From Butyrivibrio sp. (lineage in GTDB: Bacteria; Bacillota_A; Clostridia; Lachnospirales; Lachnospiraceae): a stretch of DNA of 5,505 nucleotides. A model generated the notes under the pieces. That model had not been told where the DNA came from. It was given only the letters and a program-made list of their open reading frames with translations, and made no database searches. The translations under genes and the position numbers were made by a program. The stretch's first letter is position 1, and each line of letters starts with the position of its first letter. The stretch spans positions 1 through 5,505 of the forward strand of contig JAGOGF010000154.1 of the NCBI GenBank assembly GCA_017996845.1, read 5' to 3'. Positions 1-5,505 of the stretch are shown one piece after another.

Positions 1-1439
1 TAGGTATTGTACTGGCTGCAACAATGGCTGCATCTCTTACAGCATGCGGCAGCACGTCCGGCGAATCCGGTTCTTCTACTGCACCAGCTGCATCATCTGA
101 CAATGCAACAGCTGCATCATCAACAGACAGCAGTCAAACCGCTGCCGCACCCGCAGGCGCAGTTACTGTAAATGTATGGTCGAACAACCGGCATGATGAA
201 GATTATATGACTAAAATGGTGGATGCGTTTAACGCCAGCCATTCCGATGTTCAGATCAATTACACCATTTCTACAGACGACTGGGCAAATTCCATTCAGC
301 TTGCCTATCAGGCAAACACAGCTCCCGATATTATTACCATGTCCGCATCAGATGAGATGGATCTTACAACTTATGTAACTTCTGGTATGTTTGCTCCTCT
401 GACGGATTACATTGCTGCGGATTCTACTTTTCAGAATGTAACCGACTGCTATAACCACATGTATGAAGGCCTTAACAGCATCGGCAAAGATATTTACTGG
501 GTACCCAACGGCGTTCGTTCCGGAACCAGAATTGAATATAATCCGGATCTGCTCAAAGCAGCCGGCTATTCTGCCGTTCCAACAACGCTTTCCGATCTCG
601 TTACCGCCGCAAAAGCAGTTACAAAGGCAGGAAACGGTTCTTCCTACGGCGTAGGTTTTACTTCTTCCAGTCCGTTCAGCAGATGGCTGGAAGGTGTCGG
701 AGAACTCAGTGGATATAACCACGGGGGATATGATTACAAAACAGGAAAATATGATTTCAGTCAGTGGAAAGATTTGCTCGAAACTGCTGCCAAACTGTAT
801 ACAGATGGTTCTGTTCTTCCCGGTTCCGAAACACAGGGTGTAGATGCAAGCCGTGCACTTTTTGCACAGGGTTCATTCGCCTTCTGGGGAAATGCTTCTC
901 AGGAAGTCGGTGTATTTACAGAACAGTTCCCCTGTTCCTTTGACTGGGGTGTTGCTGCTCTCCCGACCATGACGGGTACCGTAAAAGGTGCGCTGAACAT
1001 GACTCCCAATGATGGCTATGCAATGCTCAGTTCCTGCAAGAACAAAGATGCCGCATGGAAAGTTATCGAATATTTCTCAAGTGAAGATTTCCTCAAGGGT
1101 TATCTCGAAGGCGGCTATACCGCTCCATTATCCGATTACATGGCCGGCAAAATTGACACTTCCAAGACCGGACGTCTTGCTGACTTTGCAATTACCGATT
1201 CTGAAGATGTATATCCTACTCTTCCATCTATGACGCTGGAAGGTGATAATTACGGCATTGTATTCTGGAATGTTGTGCTTGGAAATGAAAGTGCAGATGA
1301 TGCGATCAAAGATCTGAACACCAGATACAACAAAGCCCTGGAAGATGCCATTGCATCCGGTTCGGCAAAACGACTGGTTATCTCTGATTATGATCCGCTG
1401 CACCCTTCTAAAGGTACCATGACTTATCAGGATAAATAA
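1..1439 (+). CDS. Extracellular solute-binding lipoprotein of a sugar ABC transporter (family 1, CUT1 type), 5' partial
   Basis: This is the substrate-capture subunit of an ABC importer, anchored by lipid to the outer face of the membrane. The reading frame is open from base 3, and the codons before the ATG at 24 (GIVLAAT) continue a hydrophobic signal helix, so the real start lies upstream and ATG 24 is internal. The lipobox LTAC places the lipidated cysteine at codon 45-47. A Ser/Thr/Ala/Gly-rich tether of about 37 residues follows, then the globular domain from VTVNVWSNN (about base 162). Family-1 traits are the DAFNASHSDVQINY segment, TAPDIITM, YWVPNGVRSG near base 495, then EYNPDLLKAAGY, and late in the protein AAWKVIEYFSS. 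The mature part is about 464 residues, slightly long for the family because of the tether. Two MalF/MalG-like permeases follow. The sugar cannot be read from sequence; an oligosaccharide is inferred from the neighbours. Family assignment is confident, substrate is not. Confidence 0.95.
   Translation, partial: GIVLAATMAASLTACGSTSGESGSSTAPAASSDNATAASSTDSSQTAAAPAGAVTVNVWSNNRHDEDYMTKMVDAFNASHSDVQINYTISTDDWANSIQLAYQANTAPDIITMSASDEMDLTTYVTSGMFAPLTDYIAADSTFQNVTDCYNHMYEGLNSIGKDIYWVPNGVRSGTRIEYNPDLLKAAGYSAVPTTLSDLVTAAKAVTKAGNGSSYGVGFTSSSPFSRWLEGVGELSGYNHGGYDYKTGKYDFSQWKDLLETAAKLYTDGSVLPGSETQGVDASRALFAQGSFAFWGNASQEVGVFTEQFPCSFDWGVAALPTMTGTVKGALNMTPNDGYAMLSSCKNKDAAWKVIEYFSSEDFLKGYLEGGYTAPLSDYMAGKIDTSKTGRLADFAITDSEDVYPTLPSMTLEGDNYGIVFWNVVLGNESADDAIKDLNTRYNKALEDAIASGSAKRLVISDYDPLHPSKGTMTYQDK
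3..47 (+). other. C-terminal part of lipoprotein signal peptide with lipobox
   Basis: The visible codons spell a small-residue hydrophobic run ending in LTAC-G, which fits the [LVI]-[ASTVI]-[GAS]-C lipobox recognised by the Lgt and LspA enzymes. Cleavage is expected before the cysteine encoded at 45-47. The positively charged N-region and the initiation codon are missing because the window begins inside the hydrophobic core. Confidence 0.9.
85..121 (+). repeat. 13-bp direct repeat in the lipoprotein tether
   Basis: The sequence cagctgcatcatc occurs at 85-97 and again at 109-121, a period of 24 bases or exactly eight codons. It encodes the repeated AASS units of the low-complexity tether. Because the period keeps the frame, slippage here would lengthen or shorten the tether without breaking the protein. 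This is a small in-gene repeat, not a mobile element. Confidence 0.75.
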
Positions 1440-1456
1440 GTATTTCGTTTCATTGG

Positions 1457-1484
1457 TAAGCGGCTGCTTTTCAGCAGCCGCTTA
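1457..1484 (+). terminator. Intercistronic hairpin, likely leaky terminator or mRNA-stabilising stem-loop
   Basis: taagcggctgc (1457-1467) pairs perfectly with gcagccgctta (1474-1484) around the six-base loop ttttca. Two G-T pairs (1455-1456 with 1485-1486) could extend the stem. Seven of the eleven pairs are G-C. The stem is followed by only three T (1485-1487) and then an A/T-mixed stretch, so it lacks the long U-run of a strong terminator. It sits 17 bases after the stop of the binding-protein gene and before the permease genes, where hairpins are known in malE-like operons to raise binding-protein transcript over permease transcript. That role is inferred here. Confidence 0.75.
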
Positions 1485-1515
1485 TTTAAATAAACTGCCA
1501 TCAGGCTCTCACTTT

Positions 1516-1520
1516 GAGGA
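1516..1520 (+). promoter_or_regulatory. Shine-Dalgarno for the first permease
   Basis: GAGGA lies eight bases before ATG 1529, an ideal distance. It decides the start: a TTG at 1514 in the same frame overlaps this site and has no ribosome-binding sequence of its own, so it is not used as the start. Confidence 0.8.
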
Positions 1521-1528
1521 TTAAAATT

Positions 1529-2461
1529 ATGAAACAATCAAATTCCACACTGACTACCTTTGAAAAAATCAAACGGGCACGTAACAGAGGAGATTTTGCA
1601 GCTTTTTTCATGCTTCTGCCTTCTCTTTTTTTCCTGTTTGTCATAACTATTTATCCCTTTGCATGGCTCTTCAAATATGTATGTTATGAATATAACGGAC
1701 TTACTGCGCGTTACACTGGTATGCACAATTTTCAGCGAATGCTTTCTGATCAGACTTTCTGGCTCAGTGTCGGGCATACCTTTGAATATGCAGCACTGAA
1801 AATTATCTTTATTATACCTTTCGCACTGATCATGGCAGTCATGCTGAATCAGAATCTGAAAGGTTCTTCCCTGTTCAGAGGAATCTATTTCATGCCGACG
1901 ATCATCTCATCAGCTGTCTACAGTCTGGTGTTTGGCTTTATTTTTGCCGCATATAACGGTGTCCTGAATGCTATTCTACGTTCCCTGCATATCATTAGTC
2001 AGAACATCAACTGGCTTGGCGATAAAAAATATGCCATGGCAGCTGTTCTGATCGTTGCAATCTGGGGCGGCTTCGGAAACTATATGATCTATTTCATTTC
2101 CGGTCTGACCAGTGTCCCGGAAGATGTTTATGAGTCCGCCAAAATTGACGGTGCAAACGGTATCCAGACTTTTTTCCATATTACGATTCCGATGCTTTCT
2201 CCCATCATGAAAGTCATTCTGATGCTGGCTATTACAGGTGCATTTAAAGATTATGATTCTATTCTGGTATTGACACAGGGAGGCCCTGATAACCGGACCC
2301 AGGTCATGTTCCTGTATATCTATCAGCTGATTTTCGGTAAAGCCGTTGCACAGCCGCAGATCGGATATGCAACCGTGCTCAGCATAACCGGTGCCCTGAT
2401 CATTGGCATCGTAACTGCCATTTATCTGTTCTTTGCCAGAAAACTTGATGAAGTTGTCTGA
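1529..2461 (+). CDS. Sugar ABC transporter permease, MalF/UgpA type
   Basis: This 310-residue protein is one half of the transmembrane channel of a CUT1-type sugar importer. A short basic N-terminus (KIKRARNRGD) is followed by about six hydrophobic segments, roughly residues 24-46, 83-107, 120-142, 171-192, 225-247 and 282-304. The BPD_transp_1 signature, the EAA loop that docks on the ATPase, runs from E202 to P221: ESAKIDGAN, then ITIP at 218-221 and SP at 224-225. The TQGGP segment at 249-253 is typical of the MalF/UgpA side of the family. The size is the usual one for Firmicutes MalF-like subunits that lack the extra periplasmic domain of E. coli MalF. The start at 1529 is chosen because of the GAGGA site eight bases upstream. 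The gene follows the binding-protein gene by 89 bases and precedes the partner permease by about 35. The substrate is unknown. Confidence 0.95.
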   Translation: MKQSNSTLTTFEKIKRARNRGDFAAFFMLLPSLFFLFVITIYPFAWLFKYVCYEYNGLTARYTGMHNFQRMLSDQTFWLSVGHTFEYAALKIIFIIPFALIMAVMLNQNLKGSSLFRGIYFMPTIISSAVYSLVFGFIFAAYNGVLNAILRSLHIISQNINWLGDKKYAMAAVLIVAIWGGFGNYMIYFISGLTSVPEDVYESAKIDGANGIQTFFHITIPMLSPIMKVILMLAITGAFKDYDSILVLTQGGPDNRTQVMFLYIYQLIFGKAVAQPQIGYATVLSITGALIIGIVTAIYLFFARKLDEVV

Positions 2462-2478
2462 TCAGCTGAATTTATCCG

Positions 2479-2483
2479 AAAGG
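2479..2483 (+). promoter_or_regulatory. Weak Shine-Dalgarno before the second permease
   Basis: AAAGG ends at 2483. It is one base before ATG 2485, too close to work, and 13 bases before ATG 2497, longer than ideal but tolerable. Neither start is well served, so initiation may rely partly on ribosomes finishing the upstream permease at 2461. Confidence 0.45.
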
Positions 2484-2496
2484 TATGGTTATAAAA

Positions 2497-3369
2497 ATGA
2501 AAAAAGAAAAAGATACTTCCGTTCATTCCAGAACTTCCAGAATCATCAGAGTTCTTCTGATTATTATGATGTCTTTTATTGCACTGCTTACCGTTTATCC
2601 GCTTGTATATGTTGTATGCGGCGCCTTTAAGGAAAATGCCGAGCTGCTGCGCGGTGGTTCCAATATTTTACCGGCAAAATGGATTCTGGATAATTTTATA
2701 CAGGCATGGAGTCAGGCCAATTTTGCAGTATATACATTAAACAGTATGTATCTTGCGATTGGCGTTATGCTCATCACGCTTGTGGCAACCAGTATGTCCG
2801 GCTATGTCTTTGCACGTAAAAATTTCCCGGGGAAGGAACTTTTATATGGATTGTTCATTATGTTCATGTTCCTGAATGTCGGCTCCGTAACCCTGCGTCC
2901 TTTGTTTGAACTTGCGGTCAAGGTTCATCTGAATACTTCTCTGACTGCTGTTATACTGATTTCCGCAGGCACCGGACAGGCAACCTATATTTTTCTCATC
3001 CGCGGTTATATCAATTCCATTCCGAAAGAACTGGATGAAGCTGCCAAAATAGACGGCTGCTCCTTTTTTCAGATTTTTTACAGAATCATCCTTCCTGTTC
3101 TGAAGCCAATTCTTGCAACCGTTGCACTGCTTTCTTTCCGTGGCGGCTGGAATGAATATATTCTGCCTCTTGTTTTTACCATGACAAATGATGCCAAACG
3201 CCCTCTGACAGTCGGCGTAACCATGCTGAAAAATGCCGGAGACGGGGCCGCTGCCTGGAATATTATGTTTGCAGGCGCTACCATTGCCATTATTCCGATA
3301 TTGATCATCTATATTATGGCCAGCAATTATTTTATAAGCGGCATGACTGCAGGAGCCGTGAAAGGATGA
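2497..3369 (+). CDS. Sugar ABC transporter permease, MalG/UgpE type
   Basis: This is the partner channel subunit, 290 residues from ATG 2497. ATG 2485 would add four residues (MVIK) but has only one base between it and the AAAGG site, so 2497 is preferred with modest certainty. A basic start (MKKEKD) leads to hydrophobic segments at about 17-40, 78-104, 115-137, 148-170, 203-227 and 256-279. The EAA loop is canonical, E181 to P200, containing EAAKIDG and ending IILP. GWNEY at 217-221, just after it, and RPLTVG at 235-240 are typical of MalG/UgpE proteins. Its stop at 3367-3369 is separated by one base from the next start codon. Together with the previous gene it would form the heterodimeric membrane core. 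No ATP-binding subunit is encoded in the window, so the ATPase must come from elsewhere. The transported sugar is not evident. Confidence 0.95.
   Translation: MKKEKDTSVHSRTSRIIRVLLIIMMSFIALLTVYPLVYVVCGAFKENAELLRGGSNILPAKWILDNFIQAWSQANFAVYTLNSMYLAIGVMLITLVATSMSGYVFARKNFPGKELLYGLFIMFMFLNVGSVTLRPLFELAVKVHLNTSLTAVILISAGTGQATYIFLIRGYINSIPKELDEAAKIDGCSFFQIFYRIILPVLKPILATVALLSFRGGWNEYILPLVFTMTNDAKRPLTVGVTMLKNAGDGAAAWNIMFAGATIAIIPILIIYIMASNYFISGMTAGAVKG
3361..3366 (+). promoter_or_regulatory. Shine-Dalgarno inside the permease end, serving the next gene
   Basis: AAAGGA, formed by the last two sense codons of the permease, lies four bases before ATG 3371. A second site, AGGAG at 3351-3355, is 15 bases away and less suitable. 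With stop and start spaced as TGA-T-ATG, translational coupling of the two genes is likely. Confidence 0.65.
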
Positions 3370-3370
3370 T

Positions 3371-5505
3371 ATGAATACAAATTTTCCGCTTTATCAAAAT
3401 GGTTTTATTTCTCATTACCTGATTTCCGGACCCGCACGTTCTGCTTTCTGCGATCCTCTGCCGCAAAAAGAACCGGATAAATTAAAATATGAACATTACC
3501 TCCGTTCCATCCTTCCGAAAATTTCTTCCGAAGAACCGGTTCCGGAGCTTTCCTTTTCGCAGAAAAGTGAATGCGGCACCCCATGGGAATATTATTACAG
3601 CCATGGTAACTGCTTTGTTGATGTCAGTAACTTCTATTCGACCCTGTATGACATCCGTTTTCTGGCAGCATGTGAGATAACCGCTGCCTGTGAACTGGAT
3701 ACCACTTTGCAGATCTGGAGCTACTGCGCAGCCGGCTTATGGATTAATGGATCCTATTGCGGCGGCATTTCCACTCCGGTTTATAAACCAATTTCACAAA
3801 AAACACTCTCTGTTCATTTGAAAAAGGGATCCAATCGATTCTATATCCGTCTTCGCAATCTGGGTGTACGGGATACCCGGAATCTGTTTGCGATGCAATT
3901 TATAAATCCGGCACATTTTTCATTTTTAGAACAAAATGTCCCCGAGCAGGAATGTTTCGAACCGGAAATTGCCGCCCGTCGCTGGCTCAGTTCCATCAAG
4001 GTATTCTCCGAAACTTTGCTGCAATTCCCCTCTCCTGCAGCGGAAAATTGCTTTTTGAAACTGTCTGATCCGGATATGGACCTGGAGCATGCTGCTGCCC
4101 GTGATCATTTTACACCGCTTCATGATCAGACAAACCTTTCTGTAGGTTCAAACGCATCCCTATGCCTGGAAATTCGTCTGTTGCATACTACACTGACCAG
4201 ATGTTTTGAATTTCCCTGCAACATGCATCCGCATTATACTGCAGCGCTTTCTGAGCGGGAGAATTTTCTCCGGATCTTACATGAGATTGCAGACATTTCC
4301 ATAACGGACCGTTTTGAAGACGGTGTCGGATTTGCCATGCAGAATATCCTGGCACGCAGAGCTCTTGATATTGTCCTTCCGAAAGATTCCGCGTATCTGC
4401 TTCTGACACTGCAGCAGATACAGGATCGCTTTGACTGTTCAGATTTTCTGCTTTGCGCTTATCTTCGTTACCTGAAAAATTATTCCATCAGTGACGACCT
4501 TGCAGCCCGTACCCGGGATGTGCTGATAAACTATCGTTACTGGATGGATCAGGACGGAACCGATGCCATGTGTTTCTGGAGTGAAAATCACCAGCTGATG
4601 TTTTATGTATGCGCAATGATGGCAGGCGAACGCTATCCCGATGAACCATTCCCCAATGCGCATATGACCGGCAAGGAACTGCGACAGCATGCCATTTCCT
4701 GTATCGATCTGTGGCTGCATGACATTGAAACTTACGGATTTGAAGAATTTCAAAGTGGTACCTATATCAATGTAACGTTTGCAGCACTTCTGAATGTTGT
4801 TGATTATGCTCCCGAAAATTTGCAGAATCGGGCTCGTAAAGTTACGGACACGCTGCTTGCCGGTTTGGTTCTGCACACCTTTCAGGGTGTTCTGATTTCT
4901 CCCCAGGGGCGCGTATACCGGGATACCATTTATCCGTTTCTGCATTCTGCGCAATCACTGATCAATTGCATTGACTGTGCTCGCCCCTCCGTATATGGAG
5001 AAGGCTGGGTTTCCGGTCTTGCTACCTCTTCCTATCGCTTTCAGCCAAATCTGAAAGAAGAGATAAATGCTTCGAAATCCATTTGCTATTCTTCCGGGAA
5101 TGCAAGGATTCATCTGGAAAAAACACCTGATTATGTACTTACTTCCGTTGAATCGCCCAGAACCGATCCTTCCTTTATCCGTTGGAATGATTCTGATCCT
5201 GACGGACTTGAAAACGAAGCACTTGCACATTTCCAGGTCAAAAAAATGAATGAACGCTTTCACGGAACAACCTGTTTTGCTCCCGGAGTTTATGGCTATC
5301 AGCAGCATCTCTGGCACGCAGCGCTTTCTCCTGACTGTAGTGTATTCATCAATCATCCAGGTGAAATACACGATGGCGGAAGTATGCGCCCCGGTTACTG
5401 GCACGGAGAGGGTTGCATGCCTGCTTTATTACAATCCCGTAATATACTTGGAATCATTTACCATATTCCACAGGAACTTCCGGTACATTTTACACACTTA
5501 CTGTG
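3371..5505 (+). CDS. Large uncharacterised protein, beta-sandwich plus helical toroid-like region, putative carbohydrate-active enzyme, 3' partial
   Basis: The frame is open from ATG 3371 to the window edge, 711 codons and two bases without a stop. No signal peptide or membrane segment is seen, so it is probably cytoplasmic; 23 cysteines (about 3 percent) fit a reducing compartment. Residues 12-21 (FISHYLISGP) resemble the opening strand of 'WLVLGPF'-type sandwich domains. Residues 70-178 look like a galactose-binding-like fold, with W124-N126-G127 and KKGSNRFYIRLRN at 151-163. Residues about 295-555 are helix-rich and suggest an (alpha/alpha) toroid, with WSENHQ at 403-408, YGFEEF at 455-460, RDTIYP at 517-522 and GEGW at 543-546. 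The C-terminal part looks beta-rich, with NHPGE at 661-665 and SMRPGYWHGEG at 671-681. From memory, not checked, similar motifs recur in unnamed bacterial proteins. The one-base gap after the permease suggests it processes the imported sugar as a hydrolase or lyase; this is inference. The gene is real beyond doubt; its function is open. Confidence 0.85.
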   Translation, partial: MNTNFPLYQNGFISHYLISGPARSAFCDPLPQKEPDKLKYEHYLRSILPKISSEEPVPELSFSQKSECGTPWEYYYSHGNCFVDVSNFYSTLYDIRFLAACEITAACELDTTLQIWSYCAAGLWINGSYCGGISTPVYKPISQKTLSVHLKKGSNRFYIRLRNLGVRDTRNLFAMQFINPAHFSFLEQNVPEQECFEPEIAARRWLSSIKVFSETLLQFPSPAAENCFLKLSDPDMDLEHAAARDHFTPLHDQTNLSVGSNASLCLEIRLLHTTLTRCFEFPCNMHPHYTAALSERENFLRILHEIADISITDRFEDGVGFAMQNILARRALDIVLPKDSAYLLLTLQQIQDRFDCSDFLLCAYLRYLKNYSISDDLAARTRDVLINYRYWMDQDGTDAMCFWSENHQLMFYVCAMMAGERYPDEPFPNAHMTGKELRQHAISCIDLWLHDIETYGFEEFQSGTYINVTFAALLNVVDYAPENLQNRARKVTDTLLAGLVLHTFQGVLISPQGRVYRDTIYPFLHSAQSLINCIDCARPSVYGEGWVSGLATSSYRFQPNLKEEINASKSICYSSGNARIHLEKTPDYVLTSVESPRTDPSFIRWNDSDPDGLENEALAHFQVKKMNERFHGTTCFAPGVYGYQQHLWHAALSPDCSVFINHPGEIHDGGSMRPGYWHGEGCMPALLQSRNILGIIYHIPQELPVHFTHLL

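Noticed and set aside
24..26. ATG 24 as the true start of the binding protein.
   Set aside because: The codons before it continue the hydrophobic signal helix, and a start here would leave only seven residues before the lipobox cysteine, too short for a signal peptide. No ribosome-binding sequence precedes it.
1443..1455. Possible catabolite-repression (cre) site around tttcgtttcat in the gap after the binding-protein gene.
   Set aside because: The CG core is not flanked with the spacing and symmetry of the cre consensus, and the operon's main promoter would lie upstream of the window.
1514..1516. TTG 1514 as the start of the first permease.
   Set aside because: It overlaps the GAGGA ribosome site that is ideally placed for ATG 1529.
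2270..2298. TTGACA at 2270-2275 as a -35 promoter element.
   Set aside because: It is inside the permease gene, and the bases 17 positions downstream (cggacc) do not resemble a -10 box.
3489..3680. Short + strand open frame starting MNITSVPSFRKF inside the large gene.
   Set aside because: It is a different frame within the continuous coding sequence that starts at 3371, without its own ribosome site or recognisable protein features.
4439..5404. Two long minus-strand open frames (4439-4954 and 4955-5404) that abut in the same frame, resembling one gene split by a stop.
   Set aside because: They lie in exact codon register opposite the large + strand gene, where stops arise only opposite TTA, CTA or TCA codons, which are scarce there. 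The separating stop is simply the complement of the TCA codon for Ser529. The encoded sequences show no family signature.

Overview
The window is one same-strand block on the + strand. It reads as an internal stretch of a carbohydrate-uptake operon from a low-to-mid GC Gram-positive bacterium. A gut-type Clostridia/Lachnospiraceae relative is my best guess. The grounds are the style of the lipoprotein linker, GA-rich Shine-Dalgarno sequences, the tight gene packing and the codon mix; no marker gene fixes the taxon.

Layout: (1) 1-1439 is the 3' part of a lipid-anchored family-1 extracellular solute-binding protein; its start lies just before the window. (2) 1440-1528 is an 89-base gap with a perfect 11-bp hairpin, probably a leaky terminator or mRNA-stabilising structure that sets binding protein above permeases. 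(3) 1529-2461 is a MalF/UgpA-type permease. (4) 2497-3369 is a MalG/UgpE-type permease. (5) 3371-5505 is a long gene that runs off the window edge, at least 711 codons. It has no signal peptide and resembles large uncharacterised bacterial proteins with an N-terminal beta-sandwich and a helical, probably (alpha/alpha)-toroid, catalytic-like region.

How they work together: the lipoprotein would capture an oligosaccharide at the cell surface, and the two permeases would form the membrane channel. An ATPase is not in the window; in many Firmicutes CUT1 systems one shared MsmK-type ATPase, encoded elsewhere, serves several importers. The last gene starts one base after the second permease's stop codon, so it is probably co-translated and acts on the imported sugar in the cytoplasm.

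The transporter is a common type. The part worth attention is the fifth gene: a candidate undescribed carbohydrate-active enzyme whose genetic context points to a glycan substrate. No tRNA, rRNA, CRISPR array, insertion sequence or phage gene was seen.
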